A DNA stretch of 64,000 nt, taken from the NCBI GenBank assembly GCA_036346405.1, contig CM070562.1:108204999-108268998 (forward strand), read 5' to 3'. Under the pieces are notes generated by a model. The model worked only from the letters and a program-made list of their open reading frames with translations, had not been told where the DNA came from and did not search any database. The stretch is from Phyllostachys edulis (taxonomy: Eukaryota > Streptophyta > Magnoliopsida > Poales > Poaceae). Position 1 is the stretch's first letter. Every line of letters begins with the position of its first letter. Both the position numbers and the translations under genes were made by a program. Below are positions 32,437 through 44,100 of this stretch, piece after piece.

Positions 32437-32964
32437 ATGCAAGGATCCAAGCAATTCAATCAGACGCTCCTCAAGAACTTGCTTCTAGGGCTCAGGAAGC
32501 GCGGCGTTGCGCCGAGGGAGATGAGCTTCCAGGAGAGGAAGGATGCCATCAAGCACGCCGCCGACGCCGCCCTCGTCTCCGCCAGGGGCGGCGCGCCGTG
32601 CTGGAGCCGTGCCCTAGCAGCGGAGCTCGCGCAGCGGCGGACTCGAAGCACGCACCTTTCGGCCAAACCACCTTCGGAGCGCATGCCGTCGTCGAGTAAG
32701 ATGATGTGCAAGAAGATCCTGAGGAGGAGCCTCCGGCCGAGGCCAAGGAAGGCCGCGGCGGCGAAGGCGTACGGCTCGGCCGGCGTCCTCGCGAGGGCCA
32801 TGGTGAGGAAGAGGACCAGTGTGTTGAAAGAGATCGTGCCGGGAGGGAAACCGCTGGACGAGTGCACGTTGCTGGGTGAAACCCTAGACTACGTCAGGTC
32901 TCTCAAAGCTCAGGTCGATGTAATGCAGCTTCTGGTGAGGGCTCTTCAAGCTCCAAAACCCTAG
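32437..32964 (+). CDS. IBH1-like atypical bHLH transcription factor
   Basis: A single-exon coding frame of 175 codons from ATG 32437 (an in-frame ATG at 32416 would add seven residues; 32437 has the better context, G at -3). The N-terminal part (FNQTLLKNLLLGLRKRGVAP) and the KxAADAA segment are typical of IBH1/IBL proteins. Residues RPRPRKAAAAKAYGSAGVLA and RAMVRKRTSVLKEIVPGG form a degenerate basic/helix 1 region, and LDECTLLGETLDYVRSLKAQ followed by VDVMQLLV is helix 2. The family consists of non-DNA-binding HLH repressors that sequester growth-promoting bHLH factors in brassinosteroid-linked cell elongation. After the stop, GTAAGC at 32967 and ttgcttgctgcag ending at 33104 look like an intron in the 3' UTR. 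No frame damage. Confidence 0.85.
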   Translation: MQGSKQFNQTLLKNLLLGLRKRGVAPREMSFQERKDAIKHAADAALVSARGGAPCWSRALAAELAQRRTRSTHLSAKPPSERMPSSSKMMCKKILRRSLRPRPRKAAAAKAYGSAGVLARAMVRKRTSVLKEIVPGGKPLDECTLLGETLDYVRSLKAQVDVMQLLVRALQAPKP

Positions 32965-33530
32965 TAGTAAGCTGCTTGTTCCTCTCCTCTTACCTCACCG
33001 TGTTTGCATGGCGCTTGAGTTTTGTATACTTCTTGCATATGTGCGGCATGAATTGGGCCGTGGATGCTGCGCTGACCTGTAATGTTAATTGTTTCTTGCT
33101 GCAGTGCTGGAGAAGCTAGCAGTGAGGAGGAACTGAAATTAAGGTGACTACTCATCATTCAGAGTTCATGGATAATGCTTGTGAGATATGGAGGTTTCTC
33201 TCTCCCTTTCTACTCCACCTTTTTTGACTCGTGCTTCTTCGTTAGCACTGAGATCATCATGACGGTATTAAGGATCATGTGTTTGTGTATTTTAAGTACA
33301 GTATTATGTATATATGGTTCCCTTTTTGTACAAGCAAGTCGTGCATCGGTGCATGTAAGTTATGTAATAATTAATTTTGTACGTACGAGGAAACAACTTT
33401 TTGTGGTGTTTTTCACTGTATGTAGTGCTATATATCCGGAATGCTGTCATTGATATTCTAGCGTACGTTCGTTCCGTTATGATACGAAATATCCAAAAGG
33501 AAGGAAGAGTTGCTGTATCCACATGGCCAA

Positions 33531-33600
33531 AATTGTAACATTATATTAGTCTCTCAACTTTCACAAAGAATTGTGAAAGTTGACCACAATGTTACAAATT
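33531..33600. repeat. short inverted repeat (hairpin)
   Basis: aattgtaaca pairs with tgttacaaatt (one extra base), and tcaactttcacaa pairs with ttgtgaaagttga around a 4-nt loop. A folded MITE relic or foldback; too short and AT-rich to argue for a miRNA. Confidence 0.75.
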
Positions 33601-34735
33601 AAGCTGGTTCTTAAATTTACCAATTTTTAATTATTTCCGTTTGTTCCGTTATGACTTAGAACGTTGGTTCTTGAATTCGCTAATTTTTAATTCCTTTAGT
33701 TTTCATGTCATACTGTTACAAGTTGAGCCGTAGAATTTTGGTCACATAATTAATGAAGGGTTCACTAATTTGTTTGCTGGAGTATTAGCTTTAACCGAAC
33801 ATTTGTTTGGTTAGGGAACCAGTAAATAACCCCCGGTTGGTTTTTTTAATTAAATCTCGCAAGTACTACATATATTTGCCCTTTGTCTGTTAGGGCACTA
33901 GCTAGCTTGTATCAAATATGGAATATGGTAATATATTATGATTGCACTTAGCTATAGATATATACCAACCTTCAGAGAGTACTATGGCCGGCCGGGTTGA
34001 ATTTAATTTGACACATCTACTCTTGAACATTGCCGTGAAACTACCTAGCATTTGACCACTTTGAATCCGATAGGTGCAAGACAAAATAGCACGCGAAAGA
34101 ATGAAAATTAACAGCATATTTGAGTTGAATAAGTTCAATTAAAGTACACTGCAGTGTCAAACAGATTCAATTTTTCTTACAATAGTTGAAAACCTGGCCC
34201 CCTGCAGCCCTGCTGCCATCTAATCGATTCTCTGTAAATTATAAGCACTAGTTATTCGATGAAACTTATTCTTCTTTTCACTGCATGCTCTATTGCTCTT
34301 GCAAAAAATACTCTAAATCCCTAAACCTTATCCGTTACATGGAATACTAGTAATGATCGGTGGCACAGTAGTTTGTTTTGAGCCTATCCATTGGCCAATA
34401 TCCTAGTACACTCAAACCCGCAGTTGCAATGGTGCTCACTGTTCAGCATCCAAGCTCACACGCAACTGCCCACGCCATTTTGGCTCAACATTAATAGGGC
34501 TAAATAATGTCAACTCGATGGGGCCGATGGGTAGAGATGCTTGTCGGAAGATCTAGTGAAAGAGAACCGTGTGTAAGATCGATGGAGAGACGATGTGAGA
34601 AGCATCTCGGAGAAACGCAAAGTGTATCAGAGAACAGAAGTCACGATATTCTAGAGGAAAATGCTCATTAAGATTGAAGACGTTGTCCATATATTCGTGT
34701 ACATATGCATGCATGTGAGAATCGTCACATGTAGT
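33601..34735. other. no gene recognised
   Basis: AT-rich intergenic sequence with short frames only. Confidence 0.5.
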
Positions 34736-35594
34736 CAGGGACGGAGCCCAAAAGACCCACCCGGTGTCATAGGATACCGGGTCTAAAAAAAAATTTAGTA
34801 GAGATTAACTCTTCAGTACCATAGGTGCACCCCCAAACAAACCAACTGTGCACCTGGGACTTCCAGCCCACGCGTATCGAGCCAGCGGTCTCCACGCGCC
34901 GACGTCCGCGGCTCCACGCGGCCCACGCGCTGATTGCACACGCAGGACGCAGCGCATGCTCATAGCGCTAGCCGGCCCAGCAGGCCCAGCGCTACCAGCA
35001 CTCCAGCAGGCCGACCTGATGCTTGATTGGGTTCACAGTAAAATTTACATGATTAGCGCAGGCCCACGCGGCTGATTCCGTGGTTCGCTCGTCGCTCGAT
35101 GGCATTGCCATTGGCCGAAGCTACGGTGCTACCTGCAGACTGCAGAGGCAAGAACAGAACAGAGAACACGAAAAGCCACCGCCCGTCTCTCTGTCTTGCG
35201 ACCTCGATCGCTGTGAGGTCAGAGTGCCTGGGCCTGAAATCCGTAAGTGCTGACGGTCTGGACGGTGAACTAAACGAAAATGACCGGGGTTCACCATTTC
35301 ACTATACATATAACAACATATATAATTTTCAACCAATATGGTACTAAATAGTAATATATCCGGCAACTTTTAGCATCAATAATTCAACATAACCAATGAC
35401 ATGTACAATGATAAAGGAGTAGCGATCAAATGCTTATTTATCATTGTACATGTCATTGGTTATGTTGAATTATTGATGCTAAAAGTTGCCGGATACATTA
35501 CTATTTAGTACCATATTGGTTGAAAATTATATATGTTGTTATATGTATAGTGAAATAGAGAACCCCGATCATTTTCGTTCTAGTTCTGCCCCTG
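34736..35594. mobile_element. non-autonomous hAT element with internal foldback
   Basis: The left end is CAGGGACGGAGCCC; the right end, inverted, is CAGGGGCAGAACTAG. It is flanked by a perfect 8-bp duplication CATGTAGT (34728-34735, 35595-35602), diagnostic of hAT. The interior has a GC-rich part (34840-35090) and, in its right third, a very long inverted repeat (35267-35587). It has no transposase. Confidence 0.88.
35267..35587. repeat. long near-perfect inverted repeat
   Basis: The arms at 35267-35415 and 35437-35587 are about 150 bp each and almost identical when inverted (a few mismatches and one 1-nt gap in the outer part), separated by a 21-nt loop (35416-35436). RNA from either strand would form a long hairpin. 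Confidence 0.95.
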
Positions 35595-35779
35595 CATGTA
35601 GTATTACATATGGGCTGTGTGATCATGAAACGCTAATAAAATACAAAGTCAGGTGTAAGGATTGTCACATGCATGGAATTAACTTGCATTATTTGTGTTT
35701 AGCGATCAACAGAATGGTTAGTTGGTCCTTTTGTTATATATAAAAAAGAATGGTTGGTCTTGCTTGCTGTTGTATATGG

Positions 35780-36160
35780 CTTATATATAACAAAGTGAAA
35801 GGAATTGGCTATGTCCGGAAAGCGAGGAGCGCAGTGTACATTTTTCGGACACAGTCCTACAGGGGAGACGCGGTTGCGTGGGGTTACGAAAAATTGTGGG
35901 CTGAGGGGTGCGAGGGGGGGCGAAGCTCCCACGGTACAGACTATGAGTCCGAGTCGAATATGTAATCATGGTATAAATATATACCGCCAACCACTTGTAA
36001 CCTTAATTAGGAAGGAAAAAAACTTTTCATACAGATGGAACCGCCGTAATTCGGCTCCCAGGGACGTAGGCTTTGCCGAACCTCATAAACAAATTCTCAT
36101 GTACCTTTTGTATTTTCTGTAATTGTTCTCTCGCGCAAAAGACCGTCGCCGGTTCCAACA
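35780..36160 (+). repeat. LTR-like promoter fragment
   Basis: A TATA sequence (tataaatatata near 35972) is followed by gacgtaggctttgccgaacctc, wording typical of the R/U5 part of grass copia LTRs, and then a CA-ending ggttccaaca at 36160. A left boundary could not be fixed, so treat it as an LTR fragment. Confidence 0.4.
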
Positions 36161-36680
36161 CCTGCACTGATCAGCACATCGTGTTACTAGCTTTTCTTTA
36201 GTTAGGTCAGCTGTTCGTGGTGGCATATCGAAATCATGTATTAACTGATCAACCCGTACGTGGCTAATTAATCCTTACTAGTACGATAGACCAGGTCGAC
36301 ACGGGCACACGGCCACATTTATGACGAATAGGAGAATATCGAGCTAGTTTGGTGCACACTACAAGCCCATCCTCCATATAAAGGAAGGAACTTTGAGGCG
36401 CGGAGACATAGGTCACGTTATTTTTTTTCCATGCTACATCGCGCTCCACGCGTGCTGTCCATCGCTCGCCCGATTTTCTCCAACGCATGTCTGCTTTTTC
36501 AGTCTTCGCTGAGAGAACCTCCTGGACGTGTCTCGCCTTCTTCACCGCCCCCCACGCCCACGCCCACGCCCCGGCCCGGCCACCTCCCCCACGCCCGTTT
36601 GGGCTCATTTGGGCCGTCCGATTTGGATTACACCGTCCGATTAACACTTAATGTTCGGACCGTCCGAACGTTCACAAATC
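36161..36680. other. no gene recognised
   Basis: Contains a C-rich stretch with cccacgcccacgcc around 36547; no domain-bearing frame. Confidence 0.5.
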
Positions 36681-36953
36681 GGTAATACCGCTTTACAACT
36701 GCGGTCTTACCGTTTCAAGATTCCAAGAAAAACTCCTAAAAACACGTTCTCTGTTAGAAACATACTGCTGCTTATTTCGGTATTACCGACTTGCGGTAAT
36801 ACCACTCATATACTGCGGTCATACCGAATTTATGGTTTCAAGAAAATCATTCAAAACACGCTCTTTGGAAAATTCATACCGCTGTGAATATTTCGGTATT
36901 ACCGACTTGCGGTAATACCGCACAATACATGCGGTCTTACCGATTTTCTGAAC
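36681..36953. repeat. ~115-bp tandem repeat with palindromic core
   Basis: Three successive units start at 36681, 36795 and 36911. Each begins ggtaataccgc (or variant), then about 10 bp, then tgcggtc-taccg. Between units the repeated filler includes tttcaag, aaaacacg, ctct and catactgctg/cataccgctg. The third unit is partial. The inner words cggtattaccg and gcggtaataccgc are self-complementary. Confidence 0.85.
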
Positions 36954-37259
36954 ATCTTTCCAAAAGCAAAAACAAATGCGATGCATGACGCCTAGTTGAT
37001 CAAGATGGCATAAAAATAGATCCTCAAGCTACTAGCTATGATCCCTCTTAATAGTACGGTGTCTAGCCTACAAATTCGATCTTTTTTTCCAAACACCTAG
37101 ACTTGTAAAATATTACAAAAGGATCCTCTAGATACTGATACCTTTGCTTGAGCCAAGTTGATCTTTATCATCCATCCTTTGGGACTAATCCTTAAAACAT
37201 CTTAGCACATATGTTAGTCTCTTAATACAATATTGACATTAATTACCAAAACCACCATT

Positions 37260-37680
37260 AGGGGCCTAGATGCTTTCATGGGGGCAAGGCAACGTAAACA
37301 AGGTATTTTGTTTTGCCGATGAGTTTCGAGAATGCCCGCGAATGCTTTGAACAAGCCATGACGAAGTTGTGTCTCAGGCCAAAAGAAGTAGTGTTCCAGA
37401 AGCCAGAATGGGGTTACCATCATCTCAGACCTTTCTATCTACGAGGTTTGATCAATAGTAAGCCGATATCAAGGATGTTGGTTGATGGATCGAGCAGCTA
37501 CGATCAATCTCATGCCTTATACTATCTATAAGAAGATTGGAAAAACTGGTGATGAGTTGACCAAGACCAACATGATGTTGAATGCTTTCACTGAAGATTC
37601 CACCAAAGAAAAGGGAGTACTAATGGGCGAACTCACCATCCCTTTAAAGCAGTCGGCCAAAATCTAAAACTATTTGCCCA
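37260..37680 (+). pseudogene. Ty3-gypsy protease-region remnant
   Basis: Two overlapping plus-strand frames joined by a frameshift near 37490 give PKEVVFQKPEWGYHHLRPFY, then LRGLINSKPISRMLVDG (the retropepsin active-site region of plant gypsy polyproteins, normally LVDGGAAVN), and INLMPYTIYKKIGKTGDELT with KTNMMLNAFTEDSTKEKGVL following. Only this short portion of the polyprotein is recognisable. It is dead. Confidence 0.7.
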
Positions 37681-38399
37681 TCCCTTTAGATTAAATCCAG
37701 CCGAGTTCAAGGGAATGTGGGAAAAACTATGGGATATAATACACCTACTCTGAAGGACCTTCAGGACAAAGAAAATTTTGATTTGGGATTCAGGGGAAAG
37801 GCGGAATACCTGGGTGGCGTCCATTGCAGCTCGGGAGAAGGATTGAATGCACCGATGGAGAAGAAAGATCCTGATGGCGAAACCATAGATTCTGTTTTTT
37901 TTTAGGAACGATGGCAGGAGTAGGAAAAGGTGGAATGGCGAGGTAAAGCTCATATCTATAGCGGCCGCAGCCACTAACAGGACCAGCATTTCATTATTGA
38001 AAGATTGTTGCCGGAAATCGAGGAATTAACTCATGAAAAGTTGGGATAGCTGTTATCTAGATAATCAGCCGACCTGTTTTATTACTTGTCATTTTTTAAA
38101 AGGTGTCTACCTTCACACAAAAAAAGGGCAGGGCATGTGTTGCTGCCTAATTTTGGTACGCAAAATAGTCGATCACGTCAGCATAGAAATCGGGGAAGGT
38201 CAAGAAGAACAAGTCAACGCAGAAGATTCTAGAGGCGCTAAAATCGGCTATGGAGTAACCGGCAATAAAGGAAAACCAATTTTGGAAAGGCTGGGAAAAG
38301 AAGGTTTGGCTGATGCGGGAATGTCCTTGATAGAAGGAAAGTCCAATGCAGAGGCAGAGACGGAAACAAGGAGATCAAGACGTGGATGGAAATGAACTT
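37681..38399. other. decayed retroelement interior, unassigned
   Basis: Lies between the gypsy protease remnant and LTR-like sequence. Frames are short (one of 120 codons from 38033 is Lys/Glu-rich at its end) and match no domain I can name. Confidence 0.35.
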
Positions 38400-38840
38400 T
38401 CTGGAAGACGGAGTTGGACTAATATGAAGAGTAGTTTGAAGCAGAATTCATGATTGAGTCCGCCGCGTTTAGGAGTCGTAGCATAGGCTATATAAACTAT
38501 TTACCGGTTGACGGGAACGACACACCCAATCAACCAAACACTTTTACCTTTATCTTTACTTTTACCATATACCTTAGAAATAGCTTGTAGCTAGTTATTC
38601 GATATATGTTTATCTATTGAATCGATTTCGAGTTACTACAGTCGGCTACGTCATGTTTGTCGCGCCTGGAACATTTTTTTGGCGACATCATCCGCCGTCG
38701 ACTCTTTGCCGATTTGTTGAAAAATCGGTTGGCACATCACATGTGTCGCTAAGAGGCATCCTCTATAGGAGAACACTTTTCCAGCGGCAACAGATTGGTT
38801 TGCCGGCCATGGGAGGATCAGGCTTAGATGATAGATAGAA
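38400..38840 (+). repeat. gypsy LTR/leader-like fragment
   Basis: Contains a TATA box (ggctatataaact near 38488) and downstream gcctggaacatttttttggc followed by gacatcatccgcc, wording found in the leader of RIRE2-type gypsy elements. It probably belongs with the protease remnant at 37260. No terminal duplication found. Confidence 0.4.
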
Positions 38841-40267
38841 CAGAGCTGCTCATTTTTACTACTCTGGACGTAGGTGGGTGGCTTCGCTCGCTCCAAATAC
38901 AGCACTTTATGATGGCTTGGAACGTTCATCAAAACAGTGTGTTATAGCATTTTGCAGCGTCCGGTGAGACGACGAAGCCTTACTAGTTCGTTTACCTGTG
39001 TGTATAACATTTGCTCCGGTGAGTTTCGCCCACGGGTGCAATACAATACAACACAACGGGCGCAGGTTGTTTTGCGTTTGGGGGAAACTGGATTTTCCAG
39101 CGAGACGGCCTAATGTGAGTGTCATCTTGGCCCGCTTAACACAAAACTCCATTAGGCCTGCTACGAAGCGTGAACTCAAGACGGGCTCGACGTGAAAAGC
39201 CCAAGTCGCACGCGCATGCTGCTGCACCCGCGGCCGCCCGCGCAGCGCCGTCCCGCGACAATGTGCAATAAGCCCAACATATACGTGCGTTTTGTGGTCC
39301 AGGTCCTCCTCGGCCCCGCGCGCAGGCGCGCTGACTGTAAACCGCCACACCGCTCGAGCGCTCTCTGGCTGCAAGCAAGCCCGATATGTCATATGTGCAC
39401 ACTCCGACTCGATCGCCATTAACGTCGCACGTGTGCACGACCATGTACGTGTACGAAAGGCAGGCAGGCAGGTGCCGTCCCGGCCAAAGCGACTACTGCT
39501 GTTCTTCCAAAATCACGTACGATCCCGAATTTTCCCCACGGTTTGTCACCTTTCTATTCTCTCTATCCACTCGCGAGTCGATGCGAGCCCAAGAACGCAA
39601 CCACTACGTGCCGGGCCATGTATAAACGGCGCTTTGCTGTGCATGTCGCCACCTGCCACGTGCATGGATGCCGTAGACACTTCTGCGCTGCCCCGAGAAT
39701 TTGCGGCTTTGGTTGGTAAGTGCAGACGCGGCTAGATAGCTCGACTAGTAGCATCATGCAACCGTTCAACGCACGTAAGATCGATGCTGCAACCTCTCAC
39801 CATCACCCGGATATATATATGCATGCTTGCGCCTGAAGCTGAAGGGAAAGGTTCGAGAAGGCAAAGGAAACAGGACAGGTAACTAACAAAGTTACTCATG
39901 CTGCGTCACTATCGATCGAGCTTTTGTCGCAACAAAGATTTGGGCGCGTGGAAAGTTGTTTTGTCACTTAATGGCTTACTACTTAAGGTTCGCTAGGTCA
40001 GTTGTCCTGAATTGGCCTTCTTGCTGGTTTAGAGGCCCAAAAAGCCGAGGGACCGTGGTTTGGTGCCGTGGTAATTCGTGTACTCTCTCGATATTCTAAT
40101 GCTAATCTACTGCTGATCAGTTTTCCCTTTCTTTTGTCTACGTGTACTCCTTTAAAATACTCTCGAGCCTCAACTCTCTGCACAAGATGTTGGAACTGAA
40201 ATCATGCCATATCACCTCTTGGAATAGGCTAATAGCTTATTGCTAACATACCAACCCATGCATTATA
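38841..40267. other. no gene recognised
   Basis: Several overlapping GC-rich frames around 38907-39735 on both strands, none with a domain or splice logic. Confidence 0.45.
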
Positions 40268-40521
40268 CTCCCTCCAATTCAAACAAGTCATTTTGGACAT
40301 CGACGCGGTCCCTAAAACGCAGCTTTGATCACTAAATATCATTGTAATATATTTATAAAACACAATAAAGTTATAATATTATGAAAGTAATTTTCGAAAC
40401 GAATCTACACATATGATTTTTATATATCTAATCTAAATATTTAAAAAGATGTCGATAGCTAATGTTTTCAGAGTTTGACTGCACGTGTTTCAAAACGGCC
40501 TGTTTTTGTTAACCGGAGGAG
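40268..40521. mobile_element. Stowaway (Tc1/mariner) MITE
   Basis: Ends CTCCCTCCAATTC (left) and, inverted, CTCCTCCGGTTAAC (right), flanked by TA on both sides (40266-40267, 40522-40523). 254 bp, AT-rich. The CTCCCTCC end and TA target are the signature of Stowaway elements of grasses. Confidence 0.88.
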
Positions 40522-42727
40522 TAGCTCGTTATGGTAGTCCAAAAAGGAGGCAGGCCAAAGCTCACCAAAGCTAACCTGCCATTCGTTCCAGAAAAAAGCT
40601 CACCAATACGGTAATCGATAACTGATCTCGTTGATGCAGTCTGGTAGATCTCATGTTTGTCCTGCAGGCATTTGCTTTCAGCATACCGCTAACAGCTTTC
40701 CAGCTATACATGGGCCTATGGCGCCGAGAGTTCGGAGGGGTTTGATCGAGGAGGCAATGAGAGTTAATATGCTTAAAGTTTTTCTGAAGACACACCCATA
40801 AACAGCTTATGTTTGTGCTGACTTGAAGCTTAAGCATAATTAAACCGAGCTCTCCACACGAGCACAGTCCATCATCGTGTTGGACCTGCCATTGTACAGG
40901 AACTGTATGCGGTAGGCCCTACTTAATAAGAACAAATCAAACAGATACCAGCTTCGATCTAAAATTAACACATAACACAATGCGTATCTGGATATGGATC
41001 AGAAGTCAACCCCGACGTGGCTCCGGTCAACATTCCCTGCAGGCCCATCGACCGATCGGAGCCCTCCGTCGCCGGGAACAACGGCGGCAAACCGGTGGCA
41101 GCAGAGCCCCGTATGCGGTATGCGGCGGCCACCCGTCTCGGCGTTAGCAACCGGCCATTTTTGCCATCTAACAGCACAACACAACCCGATCTAGGCATCT
41201 AGCAGTATATTTTCCCTGTGACGGCATGCGTCACATGCGCAGCAGAATGTACAAGTTGTCAAGTTGGCATCAATATCTGGGCACAGGCACATCCCTACTG
41301 CAGATCATGCCAGGCTTTGACCATCCAAAACGGGAAGCCCGTGTCTCACATTTTCATCACGCTTTTTTTAAAAAAAGAAACAGGTTGGAGATTTTCATCT
41401 CGCTTGACGCTATATGTTAAGCAGGTTGGTGACATTAATAAAGGCATGCACCGGCAACGGCAAGTCACTGCCTCACTGGGGGGTTGGGTACGATTCACAT
41501 GGGTAGTGCAGGGCAAATGCAATGGCAAGTGAGCTGCCACGCGAGACGAGAGAGACGACTGGACTGATGGACTCACTGGACGGCGGCCACATGAAGATCC
41601 TTTGTTTGGAAGCGCAGCTAAGGCACCAACGACCAACCCACCAACTGCTCCCTTGGTGGTAGGGTCGTTCATTCCGCTGCAGGCTGCAGTGTCGCACGCG
41701 ATGGGCTTAATGGACAGAGAGGCGCGGCGTCGGGTGCCGACGGCGAGATCGACGGTGATTCCTTCGGTTTTAGCTGTAGAGGCCCGACACGACAGGGCAT
41801 CGTGGGCAAATTTCCCGGACGAGAATGGCACGGCAGGGGCATTTCAGCTGTACCACGAAGGAAAACTAGCAACGTTACGTGATCAACCTGAGCCTGCTGC
41901 TGTGCCCATCTACGACGAACGTCCAATTGTCTTGGTCTGCCTCTTGCTGGGTAACGAAACAAGTAAAGAGAGACATGGCATGAGAAAGATATGTCCCCTG
42001 AGTAGTGTGCTAAGCTAGCTAGCATTATTAGCAAGGTGATTTGGAATGATCCTTATGCGCAGTAGCCTCTAGTCGAATTAGAGTTGCGAGATACGATATG
42101 AGCGTGCATGATATCAAGAATGATTTAGCTTAATCTCGTAGAGAGAACCAAATAACAACGACGAGAAAGAAAGATAAGGCATGATACATATAACAATTCC
42201 AAATAGTAATTTCATAGTCTTATATACATCAAACAAAAGCACATATCACTGCTACTATTTGCATGCGCATAATTTCCCGCTTCAATCTTCTGTGCACAAA
42301 AGCATCATTTTGCGAGTTCTGCAGATACAGCAAAACTTAATATTAGTGCCATCTTACAACAAAAGTAAGGAATTGATATTACATGAAAAGATAATTAACC
42401 AAACTATTGACAAAGCAAAAAAAATTCCTTTAAATCATGATGAGTAACATAATAACATGGCAAATCAGTTAAGGGCATGCCTGGGGTGTGGGCCAGCTAG
42501 CTTGTGGCCTAATTGATCATTTACTTATGTCATCTACAGCACATGCAAGAGAAATTTTAGTATAATGATGTACTACTGTAAAAAGGAATGAGCTAAAACT
42601 ATATATGGGCTTAATTAAGAGGTGCGAGGAATGATATTTTGTTAGATATATAATTACATGCATGGTATCCACTTATATTATGTACCTTTTAAAAGCTCTG
42701 GCAAATTCATATGTTGTTACTTGTGTT
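40522..42727. other. no gene recognised
   Basis: Short overlapping frames around 41000-42030 on both strands without domains. A segment at about 42100-42175 (atatcaagaatga, ctcgtagagagaaccaaata, cgacgagaaagaaag) is repeated at 45580-45662, a dispersed repeat probably from a retroelement. The rest is AT-rich. Confidence 0.45.
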
Positions 42728-43944
42728 CTCGGAAACACCGACACAGCAGAAAGGTGCTGAGTCCGTGTCGGACACCGACACGGCTCCAACACGTATTCCC
42801 GGCGTGTTGGAAATTGCAACCGCAAAAAAAAACAAAAACAAAATCGGACATGTATCGGACACTTGGGCCAATTCAATTCAGCCCAAATCGAACCAGCCCA
42901 TTCCATCACCATCACCATTCACCAGTTAACCTACCCAACCAGAGCAGAGCCGAGGCATACCTTTGAGCTTCGATGCCGCCTGCAGCGCCCGCCCACCTTT
43001 GCTGCGTCGCATCGCCAGATCCGGCGGCTCTCGACGGCCACCAGCGGATCCCGACGCCGCTTTCTTCCGTCTTCTTCTGCCACTCCTTTCCTGGTTTGCT
43101 TCTTCCCTTTACTTTCCCTTTCCCTTCCTCCAGTCTTTGCCATGTGGCTCCTTTCCTTCGTCGCCCATTGCCGGCTAGCCTCCCGGCGGCTTCGCCGGTC
43201 TTGCTCGCCTCACTCACACGGGCGCTCTCGTCGCATGCACCTTCTTTTCTCCCTTCTTCGGCCATTGCAACCAAACTTCTCCCCTTCGTCATGGGCGCAA
43301 GCGTAAGGGGTCGAGCCAGGGTTGGCGTAGGGAGGGCCGGTGCGAGCCGAGAGGAGGTCGAGTCGAGGAGGCGGCACCAGGTCGGAGGGGAGCCAGGAGG
43401 AGCCGAGCCTGGTAAAGCCATAGGTGGCCGCGCGACGGCGGTGGGCCAGAGTGCCGGCGTTGGCAGGCGCAGGGAGAGGGGTCGAGCCAAGAGCCCCATA
43501 GAGCCAAAATTTCTTTCGGTTGGAGAAGAAATGGGGGAGAGGCAGATGAAGCAAAGACAGAAAATGGGGAAGAGGAAGAACTGAGGCTGGATGCCTGTCG
43601 ACCGATAGAAATGGATGGATAACAGGATAAGTGAGGAGAGAAGAAGCAGAGCGGCGTTGGGTCATCGAGAAGAGAAGAACCAGGAAGAATTCTAAATTTC
43701 TTGTATTAATATGAAGTTACGAAGTTATGCTTTGAGCCAAGGATCATCTTTGAGGTACATATTCCTAACATTTTACACTTTCTATTTGATAAACACGTAG
43801 AAAAGCATTCAATAATATATATGCATATATTATTATTATTATATATACAGCCGTGTCCGCGTGTCGCCATTTTTTAGAAAATGGCGAATCCCGTGTCCGA
43901 TACGTGTCGTGTGCGACACGCGTGTCCATGTCCGTGCATCCTAG
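42728..43944. mobile_element. non-autonomous hAT carrying a GC-rich insert
   Basis: Terminal repeats CTCGGAAACACCGACAC (left) and CTAGGATGCACGGACAT (right, inverted; 12 of 17 positions agree), with subterminal gtgtcggacaccgacacg-type words at both ends. A perfect 8-bp duplication CTTGTGTT flanks it (42720-42727, 43945-43952). The interior 42960-43660 is GC-rich with open frames on both strands (203 codons plus, 195 codons minus), none with a recognisable domain; it may be captured host sequence. It has no transposase. Confidence 0.82.
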
Positions 43945-43959
43945 CTTGTGTTGAGCCTG

Positions 43960-44100
43960 TAGACAAAGCGAGCATGGATTGGAGGGTGTGGAACACCACC
44001 AACTCTATGGTGGTGGCTTGGTTGTTGACATCGATGTCTTTATCCATTGCTCGGTCACCAAAAAGGGGGAGATTGAAAAATCTAGACCCGCTATTATGAG
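43960..44100 (+). pseudogene. copia Gag fragment next to a polypurine tract
   Basis: The frame WRVWNTTNSMVVAWLLTSMS resembles the N-terminal Gag motif of plant copia elements (W-x-CNSMVxSWxLNS). It is followed within about 25 bp by aaaaagggggagattga (44057-44073), a polypurine tract just before an LTR-like start. Gag directly against the 3' LTR implies a large internal deletion. Confidence 0.5.

Noticed and set aside
35597..36160. Solo LTR bounded by CCTGCA on both sides
   Set aside because: The left CCTGCA overlaps the end and 8-bp duplication of the hAT at 34736-35594, which is much better supported; only an LTR-like fragment from about 35780 is kept.
42912..43584. 195- and 203-codon frames as real genes
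   Set aside because: They overlap on opposite strands within a defined hAT element and have no domain; better described as captured or low-complexity GC-rich filler.
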